Source of the DNA: Schistosoma mansoni
Taxonomy: Eukaryota > Platyhelminthes > Trematoda > Strigeidida > Schistosomatidae
Direction: 5' to 3'
DNA length: 64,000 nucleotides
Assembly: GCF_000237925.1 (NCBI RefSeq)
Contig: NC_031502.1
Span: 53,333,120 to 53,397,119, forward strand
A program made the translations under genes and the position numbers. The notes under the pieces are model-generated. The model worked only from the letters and a program-made list of their open reading frames with translations. It ran no database searches and was not told the origin of the DNA. Within the stretch, counting starts at the first letter, position 1. Each line of letters starts with the position of its first letter. Below are positions 46,459 to 58,500 of this stretch, in pieces.

Positions 46459-48025
46459 GGTAGAACTATTTGGGGAACTATTGAACAGACCAGTTCCACT
46501 AAACCCATCGGACATCGAAGCAGTAAACAGACCTCCCCAAAGATGCACTGCACCGGCCATCAGACAAATCAAAAGTGGGAAAGCAATAGGACCTGACAAT
46601 ATACCAGCTGAAACGACAAAGTCACACATAGAAGCAACTGAAAACGCTCTACATTCTATTCAGGAAGCTTTGGGAAGAAGAACGAGTGTCACTGACAGAC
46701 TGGAAAGAATGATACTCCATCAAGATACGAAAGAAAGGAGATCTGAGTAAATATGAAAACTACAAAGGCATCACACTATTATCGGTACAGGTAAATGTTT
46801 TCAACAGAGTGTTACTAAACTGGATGAAAGATTCAGTAGACGCCCAGCTTCGAGATCAACAGGTCGGATTCCGTAAGGATCGGTCGTGTACAGACCGAGT
46901 CGTAACACTACGGACCATCGTTGAACAATCAATTGAATAGAATGAGTCACCATACATCAACCTTCTTGACTATGAGGTGTTTGACAGCGCAGATAGGAGA
47001 ACCTTACGAAACCTTTTTAGACGCTGTGGTGTGAGTAGCTGAAAAGACCGTCAACATCATACGGAACTTATGCTACGGACTGCACTGCAGGGTCGTGTAT
47101 AGAGGACAGCTGACAGACTCATTGCAAGTGAGAACCGGAGTCAGACAAAGCTGCTTACTCTCACTCCCTTTTTCCTAGCGGTTGACTGGATTATGATGAC
47201 CGACATCTGAGGGGAAGCGCGGAATACAATGGACAACTTGCATGCAGCTAGACGATTTGGACTTCGCAGACCACCTAGCACTTCTTTCCCATACACACGA
47301 ACAAATTCAGGTCAAGATAACCAGTGTGGCAGCAGCCTCTACATCAGTAGGCCTCAACACACACAAGGGAAAAAGCGAGAGCCTCAAGTACAACACGGTG
47401 AACACCAACCCTGTTAAACTTGATGGAGAAACTCTGGAAGAGGTGAAAACTTTCACGTACCCGGACAGCAGCATCATCGATGAACAAGAAGAATCTGATG
47501 CAGTGATGTGAGGGTGAAGATCGGCAAAGCAATAGCAGCATTGTTACAGTTGAAGAACATATGCAACTGAAAACAAATGTCAACCAATATCAAAGTCACA
47601 ATCGTCAATGCGAACGTAAAGACAGTTCTACTGTACGAAGCTGAAAATTGGAGAACTACTACAACCATCATCAAAATAGTACAAGTATTTCTTAACAATT
47701 GTCTACACAATATACTCAGTGTCAGTTGACCGAGTGCCATCAGAAACAGCTCACTTTGTAACAGGGCAAACCGGCTTTCAGTTGAAGAGGAAATTAGGAA
47801 AAAACGTTAGGGTTGGATAGGACATACGTTGTGCAAATCAACAAATCGTATCACGAAGTAGATGCTAACCTGGAATCCTGAAGTGAAACGGAAAAGTGGA
47901 AGGCCAAAGAACACATTGCGCCATTAATTACAAGCAAACATGAAAAGGATTGCCCAGGACAGGTCGATGGAGAATGCTGTTGGGCGCCCTATACTTTTAC
48001 ACGAGGGGTTACAGGCGTATGTAAG
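46459..48025 (+). mobile_element. RTE (second family), decayed copy sharing a block with 28.6 kb
   Basis: The copy starts in the pre-RT linker and carries the same mutations (stops, frameshifts, FADH, DYE-FDS motif) as 28621-29853, with no indel over about 1.23 kb. Beyond 47691 it continues through the normal C-terminus in broken form (EEEIRKKR-like, NPEVKRKSGRPKNTL) to GGGGTTACAGGCGTATGTAAGG, a mutated 3' end. Confidence 0.88.
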
Positions 48026-49146
48026 GAATGTCTCCTGATTTTTAGTGACAACCAAGCTAAGATTAGCTTATGATTTAATGTGGTATGCTTCTAAGTCCGA
48101 ACAGCAATTTTCACTTTCACGACAAAACGTAACACAAAACCGTAGAGTTATGGTACAGTCGCGAGTTTCTCTGTTAGTAATATCGAACAACAGATCTCAG
48201 CTAGTCGTAACTACTCTACATGATTACGATACACTTAACAAAATCAAATTTAAATGTTTGGTAAACAAAGCTAAGACGTTTATATTCAATCACAGGACAG
48301 GATTGTATTTTCAAACATTCACCACAACACAACCTGCATGTGCATAGGATAGAGGTTTCAAAGATCAGGTGTGAGTAAGTGCACATGTTCGAACAACTTT
48401 ATTCCGTTTTAGTGTTAAAGACACAAGAACATTTTGCAACTAATGAAAGACTTTAAATACTGTATTGAACTAGAAACGCAAATCAATATTTACTTACTAT
48501 AAGTACTCGCGCCGTTTCAAGTAAATTGGCGTTCTACGTGTTAGAACTTCAGTTAGGCAAAAACGGATGGAAGCACTTGAGTTAAAGCTTCATTCAGAGC
48601 TCAATAGTAGAGTGGATTTTAGCATATAGGGTGCGTGCTTTATTTTAATCGCTGAGTGTTGGAAATGCTAACAACAAACACTAATCTCTTTCGAATATTA
48701 CCTCAAGACCAACTTGGTACCAAGTGAAATCTGGTTTGTACTAACCTATTCAATATAAAATTAGTCATATGGTTTTAAAATACTTTATTGTGTTCATAAA
48801 TTCACTATCACGATTGATCAGTCTGATATAGTTTGTAATGATCAGTGGGTATGTAAGTGGACTGATGTGAGTTCAAACTATTTCCTCTGATCGTCCTTAC
48901 CAACATATTTTACCTACAAGACTTTATTTACTCTTTGATTTCGCAGAGAATTGTCGCTAAAGGGTTGTGTTAGTTGTCTGGTTCATTCAGTTCGCGTGGG
49001 TCCCATTCGCACTAAGAGAATCCCCTAATCGTACAGAGTTTAAAAATACAAAACCTTAACTCAAACCACAACGGTAAACAAGATAATCATGGCAATTTAA
49101 AAAGTTTTATAGTAGAAAATAGATTGACAAAAAATTTTCATGGATG
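48026..49146. other. Intergenic stretch between the RTE copy and POT1
   Basis: No supported gene. An open frame of 100 codons at 48045-48347 (plus) has no recognisable family features. Confidence 0.4.
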
Positions 49147-49152
49147 TTTATT
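49147..49152 (-). promoter_or_regulatory. POT1: Candidate POT1 poly(A) signal
   Basis: AATAAA on the minus strand about 90 nt downstream of the POT1 stop codon. Confidence 0.5.
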
Positions 49153-49239
49153 CAAAACTATGCACAAGGAGAGTATGGAATAGCAGAGAAATGCATTGTT
49201 TAAATGCGATTTTATGTAAAGTAATTTCAACATAAGTTC

Positions 49240-49594
49240 CTACACAAAATCCCAATCATTAATATGAAACTGGAGATCATTGTCATTTTCTGTGTTTGTA
49301 GTACCTGGAATGGATTTCTTTGACCAACTTATTTTAACTGCAACATCGATCCACTGACCTAATAATCGACGACATTGTTCAAGAACTATTTTATCTGGTG
49401 ATATACCAATATTTTGCAATTCTTTCATCTCGAATATTAGTCCCGTCCACCACGTATCATTATTGATACATGGTCTAAGATCATCATCAACTAAGCTGTT
49501 AATTAAGCTAATGACATTATGACCGGTGACAGTTAAAATTAAGTTACCAGATGGATCTTCTAAATGAAGGAAGAATAAAGGGAGAATAGATAAG
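49240..49594 (-). CDS. POT1: POT1 terminal exon
   Basis: One base plus 117 codons plus TAA. The acceptor is TTTTATGCCGAAG|C, 38 bp after the microexon donor. It encodes [20 protein letters not shown], aligning with human [20 protein letters not shown], and ends INDWDFV. An alternative AG at 49561-49560 would remove conserved residues and break the phase. Confidence 0.82.
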
Positions 49595-52500
49595 CTTCGG
49601 CATAAAACAAAAATACAGATGCGTTAACTTACCAAGAACCACACTCGCAAAGTGCTCTGAAAAAGATTTTTAAACGGAGAAGGATAATAAATATCTTGGC
49701 ATCAGAAATCAAAATAGGACATCTACGTACGAGTGAAAACGGAAGCAAACATCTGACCAGACATATTGAAAGACAAAGTGAATTAGTTGGTACACAGCTA
49801 CAATGACCAAGGATGAATTTTAGGAAGTGAGTACTTTAAAGACAGATCAGATAAGTCGATGTAAAGCCTGACACGGATGCATTGCCATAATATCAGCACG
49901 AAAATATGAAATAAACAGGATAATAGCATAAGAGATCAGAATAGTGTAGTAGCAATGTGTTGGGATGACCCTGCATTTTTCTCGCAAGCGACATAACAAG
50001 CTCAGGGGTCATCAAGGAGCATTTCAACCAAACAGCGATTAATTAGAAGTTATGTGAAGTTATGTTACTAAAATAACGAAAATGGAAAAGTCACATGTGG
50101 AGATCCTGATTGGCTGATTTATACACTGCTACTATGTTTAACAGTATTCTAGAACTTTCAGTAAAAACTCAAGGACTATAAAATCCTTACATTTTCTGTA
50201 CAGAAATGAACCCTGTAGTAAAGTGCTCCCCTTATACTTTGTGCCTTTTCTCTGGTCTTCAAGTCGGTGTTTAGTTCTAGCTCGGGGGTACGGAACTAGC
50301 TTAGGGAAGCGAATATAGCGTTCACAATCGGCCAGACGTAACACAATGACAATGGGAATGATTGGGGATTAAGAATGGGATTGAAAAAGATGTAGTGAAA
50401 AGGTATGTATGAAGGAATACTAGAATTCAACTTTGATAGGAAGACAGAGAGTGAATGTATCCGTGCTATTGTAAACGATTCTGAGCCATGCCACCCAAAG
50501 TTTCCAACTACTGATCGCATTAATCTCGCGGACTCGACCACGTAGTTTGGACCTACCAGCATGACTCAGATCAACAGTTGATTACTTCGTGAACTGATGC
50601 CGAGCTCCTTTTTAGCCCCACCCTAGCTTTAAAATAAATCCTACATCAGATAACATTGCCCATCGAGATAATTGGTGACAAAAAATGTGTAACATGTTCT
50701 AACCATCTCAACCGATGAAAAATCAACCCGATTCCCCAACTTCGTCTAGTACCATATGCCTAACTTCAACAGTGATAGACCGGCCGTCCCACGAAATGCT
50801 AGTAATGCTCCGAAGACATCTATGATCGAAAACTTATAGCTTAAGCATGCCTTCTACTTTTAGGAATAAGTAGTTATAGGAACAGTGATATAAAACCCCA
50901 GTTTTCGTTAATTGGTTAGCATGGGAGAATCGCCATGTTCTGACTTAACTAATTTCGATTTCTGAAATGCATTGTTTTATCATTTCATGAATCCGCTCTG
51001 CTGATTAGTATAATCAGACACGAAGCTCTAATTACCGTTTTTCGTTTCCAAATACTTAACACCGAACATGGGATAGTTAAATATTGCTATAAGTCGCTTT
51101 AGTATTTAGTTACGATATTGGAATAAATAAATCCAAATTAAGGTAACTAATAAGTAATAGGGGTTTCCGTTTTTTACACGTAGAATAAACTTATGTTGTT
51201 ATATAATCATCTCACTCAAATGATTGATACCAGAAAAATCAAAAATAGAAAACTTCAATCATCTGGGTAGTTTAATAATATTTTCACAGTTGAAATCATG
51301 AGTCAATTGAAGCTAGACGTTTGGAAAATGGAACTCTGAAAACTCCAAATTGATCAGCGTGTTGAAGAAATTGTTTTTTGTTTTTAAAAAAAAATAAGGT
51401 ATAAAATATGATACTTACTCATCATCATCAGATATACTGGAACCTCTAATTGAAAAGGAACAATTACTACATGTTAATAGTAAGCAATCTTTTAACGCTT
51501 TAACATCCAGTGGAGCAATATCAACTACTCGAGCACATAATCGAGTGTAAACAACATTGAGATATGATTCGCTGATTAGCAGATCAGTGCAGGTTAGCCA
51601 ACTGTCAGGAGGAATAGATGGAGCAAATTCTGTTTGTATAGGATATAATAAATCCCAATCACTGAGTTGTCTTTGCTTTTCGTTAACTATTACAGGAATA
51701 TTGCGTATTTGTGAGATAGTAAGCTGCGAAAAAGGAAAAACAACCACATTGAATTTTCACATGCAACATACAAGTAAAATAATATAGGGATTTATTATAA
51801 GCGTTCAGCCTGAAAATATACGTCTAGCAAAAAGGAAACAGAACGAAGAAAAGTCTTCCTTTATCTTTGAAAAGAAAATGACATACACCCGACACTGTTG
51901 AACTCCAATGGCCATGGCTTTTCACTAGGACTCAGAAAATTACCCGTCAGAAATAAACACTAGTGAGCACATGATAATTACCAGTAAAGAGGGTTCGTGT
52001 ATGTTACTGGATTATATATATATATATATATGGTATTTCAATATACTAATATTACAATTTCACGAGTGATTATGAAAATAATATCGAGTGATTAGTTAAA
52101 TAGTTAAAAGGAGGATAAAGTACAAGAATTCGTAGATTGAGAATATGTGGTTCAGTCCTTAACAGATTATATAACACCTGGTAAGTGAACTGTCAAAAGA
52201 ATATGACAAGTCAGTTTGTTAACCGTCACGTAAGAATAAGGAAACAGATATTAAGATTATGGAAGCAGTCAGTCACAACGTAGAACTTCGTACGTACGTA
52301 CATCAGTTCGAGTTGCCATACCACATTAGCACAGAGATGCAGTTGTCCATTCAAATCTCATAGTGGTAGAGGTAGTAAGAGTATAAGCAGTAATCTGAAA
52401 GATTAGGGTTTGAAGATGTTAATAAAGGAGTATAATCCAGTGAAATAAATTTGGAATTAAAGACAATTGTGAGAGGGGAGGATTTTATTTGACAAGGTAG

Positions 52501-55500
52501 TTCATCGGGCAGAAAACGAACTTCAATTGTTTATACAACGCTGAATCTGAAATCGTTGGAGTGATGTCCTCATTGATATACCGATAGAATATTCAAGACC
52601 TCAGGGCCTTGGTTTACTTAGACATACATCATTTAATGCTATGAAACTCAATACGATTATTCCTATGGTTTATGTTCCGATGAAAGACAAAATTGTGAAT
52701 TCGCATGTGTGCACCTCCAACAAGTCGAAAGAACTACACCTGACTTTAAATTCACCAACTGTCATGACTGATTACGAACATTCAGCCTTATTGACATTTC
52801 GACAAGTATATCCAAAAGAAATCAAAGTATTACCATATTATTTTGGAAACATCTGGACCGGGAGAATAGCAAAGCGTAGAGACCACAGTGATCCAATTTT
52901 TAAAACTTTACTATGGAATGTCCACATTTCCGTTGTGGAAGACATTCCTAAAACGGATAATGCGATAGAGGGATACCAAAAAGGACTTAATCAACTCATT
53001 GGGACCGCTTATCTGGACATATGATGTTTTAAAAAAAGAAATGATTTAAAAGTCGAACGTTTTTTGTGAGAATCTAGCAATAACACTTAAAAAGGAAGTA
53101 CTTGGAGGTAACGGAACGTGTTAGGCTAGTCGTACAAGTCGATGCTAGATTGTTTATGCGAAATGACGCGCGATTCGAATCTGAATATTTAGAAATATTA
53201 AACGATGTTATAAAAATTTAAGTGTAAGTAACATTTACGTTTATATTACGTTAAGCAGCCGCCATTTACACGTTCGATCTTGACCTATTATATTTGCTCA
53301 GTCCATATTCTATTGTATGATAAAATCATCCTTTGCAACCTTCTCGTAATGATCCGAACCCTGTGCAACTTGTCTTTTTGCGAGCACTCTTATTGAAGGG
53401 TACTAAATAACCCATTATGATCTAAAAAATCAATTTACAATCTACGAATATGTCGGAATACCACTAAAATATAATGAAAGTCAGGAAATAACCGAACTTA
53501 CAGGATATTGTAGCTCGTACGGCAAAAGTTCACATTTTGGTTTAAGTAATGGGGGTCTCAAATTTATTCCACGTTTTAAACTGTCTAAAAGACCATATCT
53601 ATTTGCTTCGTCTAATATATTTGCATCGTCTCCCGAAGTGAATAATGTATCGTTCAAGTAATTCATTAGTAAACATTTATTACCTAAATATTTTATTCCA
53701 CGTCCAAATTTATGACCGTTACCGTGTAATCTTAATTGCAAACCGCAAGAATGATCATTTTTCTGCTAGAAAACAACAATTGAAACAATATAATACTTGT
53801 AAAAACTTTCCTTAAAAATAATTTTAAAAATCACCTTAGAAAAGATAGAACAAAGTAGTTGTATTACACTATTTGTTACTTATTTTAACTGCAATTTTGA
53901 ATTTATGTTTTCGTCAAAAATTCATTGGTCTATAATTGATCCTTTTTCTGTTTTAATATGCTTTTGCTGGCATTACTTTCAAGGACAGGTTAAGTAGATT
54001 TATACGTTAATTTCAGAATGATGGAGAAATATAGTTTCTACGGTTGTTTTTCATTGTGTCGGTTGATTTCAGAGAACACAGAAAAACTAAATTACATTTG
54101 AGTTATTAACGTGATGTTTGGTGTAATACATGGATCTTTTAATAACCGTTCAATATTTGGGATTAGCCTGAAATTAAGGAAAGTGATATACTATACTGAT
54201 GTGTCCTCAAAGTAACTTCCAACTAAACTCTTTAATTTAAGTATTTTAAACCTATTTTGAAATTATGATTTTTAAACATCATAGGTTGTAAGCAGCTGAC
54301 GAGAACCAAGGGAAATAAAATGAATTTATGCTATTCTGCTCAAATCTTTGTTCATGCTCTCTTTGAGACGATAAAGGGAATTATGTGTATGAAACCTCAT
54401 ATGTGAATATAAATATACGTGTATATTAAAGCCTGATGAAAATCTAATTGAAAACAATATTCTCACCTTATATATGTTTCTATAATTCACGATATGGGAA
54501 TTTTTTTTAAATTTTAGTAAAAATAAGCAAATCACCTACTTCTTACGATACCTCTGTGAATTATCTAATACAAATGGTTAGGACAAGCAGGTATAATGAG
54601 TCAAGCAATAAAAATGAAAGACCCATTGTCTGATATGCCCTCCGGATCAAAACATTATTACATACGACTAACGAATAACTAGATCAAAACCGAGTCAACT
54701 ACCACTCCATATGTAACTTCAGAAATAGTAAAATTATCAAGAAATACTCTCCACTACTGTTTTAATTATATTCCTACTTGGGATGTTCGACTGATCAAGA
54801 ATAACGCCGATAGGAAAACACCTGCATCATATACATAGCTCGGTGCTTTGATCAGAATTAGGTGTATATCCATCAAGTTGTTATTAATACTAAGTACATA
54901 ATTTATAACTCCGCCTGTAGCTCTTCTAGAGTTACTACCGGTCCCAAGCCCGGGTAAAGGAGGAGGGTTGGGCATGTGGTTAGCGATACCATCCCGTAGA
55001 AAAGCTAACTCGCTAAAAAAACGCTAACCAGAAAAAATAATTCAAACCATTTAAACTCTGCCCTGGGAGTTGAAGGAATAATTATGACGTCTCATGATGA
55101 AAGCCGAAATTCTTCGGAAGTCACGAGACCGATGCACCTTCTAACAACCAGAGCAACACTCTTTATAGGTACATGGAACGTCCGGGCAATGTGGGAGACA
55201 GGAAAGACCAACCAAATAGCAATGGAGATGAGGAGATACAACTTGGCAGTACTCGGAATCAGCGAAACGCATTGGACACAATCTGGACAACAAAGGCTAG
55301 GTACAGGAGAGATGCTGCTGTACTCCGGTCACGAAGGCGAAAATGCTCCACACACTCAGAGAGTTGCTCTAATGCTGTCCAAACAAGCACGAAATGCACT
55401 TGTGGGATGGGAATCTCATGGACCTAGGATAATCAAAGCATCATTCAGAACAAAGAAGCAAGGGATCACAATGAACGTTATCCAATGTTATGCACCCACC

Positions 55501-58500
55501 AATGATAGCAACGACGATGATAAAGATCAGTTCTATGAAAGGCTGCAATCAATTATAGAGAAGTGCTCACGAAAGGACCTCACCATCCTGATGGGAGATC
55601 TAAATGCTAAAGTTGGAGTGGACAACACAAGATATGAAGATATAATTGGACGACATGGACTAGGAGAGAGAAATGAGAATGGGGAGAGACTTGCAAATCT
55701 ATGTGCATTCAACAAATTGGTTATAGGCGGCACAATATTTCCACACAAGCGCATACACAAAGCTACATGGANNNNNNNNNNNNNNNNNNNNNNNNNNNNN
55801 NNNNNNNNNNNNNNNNNNNNNNNNNNNNNNNNNNNNNNNNNNNNNNNNNNNNNNNNNNNNNNNNNNNNNNNNNNNNNNNNNNNNNNNNNNNNNNNNNNNN
55901 NNNNNNNNNNNNNNNNNNNNNNNNNNNNNNNNNNNNNNNNNNNNNNNNNNNNNNNNNNNNNNNNNNNNNNNGGAACTCTACTAAACCAACTTTAAATTTA
56001 TACGGGAATTCTACACAGAAACACTTTATCAAACTATTTACTAACAAGTGATCGGCAAGCTGTAGTTTTTGAAACTAGTCAAGTTGACAGGTTCCAAGCT
56101 CTACAGGATCTACTGAAAGAACAAGAAACTACTTTAGAGGACAACTGGAAAGGGATAAAAGAAGCACTAACTTCAACGTGTCAGGAGGTTCTTGGTCCTA
56201 AGAAGCATCATCACAAGGAATGCATCTCTATGGGAACCCTGGACAAAATTCAAGAAGGGAAGAACAAGAAACTAGCAATTAACAACAGCCGAACACGAGC
56301 AGAGAAAGTCAAAGCACAAGCAGACTACGCAGAAGCTAACAGGGAAGTGAAGAAAAGCATTAAAGACGACAAGCAGAAATACATAGGAGAACATGGGAGC
56401 AACGGCGGCGGAAAAAGCTGCAAGAGAAGGCAATATGAAACAACTATATGATACAACGAAGAAATTGGCAGGGAGATATAGCAAACCAGAGAGACCAGTC
56501 AAGGACAAAGAAGGAGAGACAATCACTGAGATTCAAGAACAGAGGAAAAGATGGGCAGAATACTTCGAGGAACTGCTGAATAGACCAGCCCCATTGAATC
56601 CACCGAACATCGAAGCAGCACACACTGACCTTCCTATAGATGTCACTCCACCAACGATCGAAGAAGTCAAGATGGCCATCAGACAAATCAAAAGTGGGAA
56701 GGTGGCAGGACCTGGCAATATACCAGCTGAAGCACTGAAGTCAGACATTAAAATAACTGCAAATATGCTTCACCTTCTATTCAAGAAGATTTGGGAAGAG
56801 GAACAAGTGCCAACGGACTGGAAAGTAGGATATCTCATCAAGATACCAAAGAATGGAGATCTGAGCAAATGTGAGAACTACAGAGGCATCAGTTTGTTAT
56901 CAGTACCAGGAAAAGTTTTCAACAGAGTGCTGCTGAATCGGATGAAAGACGCAGTAGACGCTGAACTTAGGGATCAACAGGCTGGATTCCGTAAGGATAG
57001 GTCGTGCACAGACCAGATTGCGACACTACGGATCATCATTGAACAATCAGTTGAGTGGAACTCATCACTATACGTCAACTTCATTGACTATGAGGCGTTT
57101 GACAGCGTGGACAGGAGAACGTTATGGAAACTTCCTCGACACTATGGAGTTCCTGAAAAGATTGTCAACATTATCCAAAACTCATACGATGGACTACAGT
57201 GCAAAGTCATGCATGGAGGACAGCTGACAGATGCATTTCCAGTAAGGACCGGAGTCAGAAAAGGCTGTCTACTCTCCCCATTCCTCTTCCTTCTGGTGAT
57301 TGACTGGATTATGAAGAATTCGACATCTGAAGGGAAATACGGAATACAATGGACAGCTCAGAATCTATTAGATGATTTGGACTTCGCAGATGACCTAGCC
57401 CTCCTCTCTCATACACACGAACAAATGCAGATGAAGACAGCAAATGTAGCAGCAGCCTCTGCATCGATAGGCCTCCACATTCACAAAGGAAAAAGCAAGA
57501 TTCTCAAATGCAACACGGAGAACACCAACCCAATCACACTTGATGGCGAAACTCTGGAAGAGGTGGAAACATTCAAGTACCTGGGGAGCATCGTTGATAA
57601 ACAAGGAGGATCGGATGCAGATGTAAAGGCGAGGATTGGCAAAGCAAGGGCAGCATTTCTACAATTGAAGAACATATGGAACTCAAAACAACTCCCAACT
57701 AATTTCAAGGTCAGAATCTTTAATACGAACGTCAAGACAGTTCTACTGTACGGAGCTGAAACGTGGAGAACTACTACGACCATCATCAGGAAGGTACAAG
57801 TATTTATGAACAGTTGTCTACGCAAAATACTCAAAATTCACTGGTCGGATACTATCAGCAACAGCGTTTTATGGGAGAGGACAAACCAGCTTCCAGCTGA
57901 AGAGGAAATTAGGAAAAGACATTGGAAGTGGATCGGACATACATTAAGGAAATCACCAATGTGCATTACAAGGCAAGCGCTAACTTGGAATCCTGAAGGG
58001 AAGCAGAAAAGAGGAAGGTCAAAGAACACACTACGCCGGGAAATAGAAGCAGATATGAAAAGGATGAATAACAACTGGAAAGGAAGGCTCAGGACAGAGT
58101 TGGATGGAGAATGCTGGTGAGCGGCCTATGCTCCTCGACGAGGGGTAACAGGCGTAAGTAAGTAACATAATTTGCTTTTTTTTCGGATTTCATCTTCAGG
58201 ATGGTATGAACTAATCGTTTAGTTCTTAGGGTTAAACAGAACACAAAGAAATAATAGAGGTAGAATAAAGGCGAATCGCTATACGTTTTGAAATTTGAAA
58301 TACATCAGCATTGTAGCTTGCTGTACAACAATGGCAAACTTTAAATAAGATAGCTGTTATCAAGTGGTGTTTGTGAAGGTTTAATAAGTGAACATGGCGA
58401 CGTTAATGTCAGCAATACAATTTAGAAATGCAATCTCATAAGCTATTCTTCATCAGTAAATCCTCATATTTATAGAGTTTAAAAGAATTCTCAACTAATC

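Larger units (their letters stand above)
54910..58170 (+). mobile_element. RTE (second, BovB-like family), nearly full-length copy
   Basis: The 5' UTR (GGTCCCAAGCCCGGGTAAAG near 54940), an endonuclease frame, a linker, an RT frame and the 3' tail GGGGTAACAGGCGTAAGTAA are all present in order. The element is antisense to POT1. A 200-N assembly gap falls in the endonuclease. The stretch 55972-56085 after the gap does not match the family's endonuclease end, so either the gap hides a rearrangement or the join is wrong. The 3' 1.08 kb is almost identical to the copy at 32124-33204, so this subfamily moved recently. Confidence 0.92.

Noticed and set aside
48045-48347. 100-codon plus-strand open frame
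   Set aside because: No recognisable motifs, no splice context and no similar frame in neighbouring repeats.
49560-49561. Alternative POT1 terminal-exon acceptor (TTTAG at 49561-49560)
   Set aside because: Using it would drop the conserved [11 protein letters not shown] strand and needs phase 1, which no upstream donor with a good site provides.
50296-50562. Minus-strand open frame as a POT1 exon
   Set aside because: Its sequence (in another frame) belongs to the SR2-like C-terminus and runs into the solo LTR.
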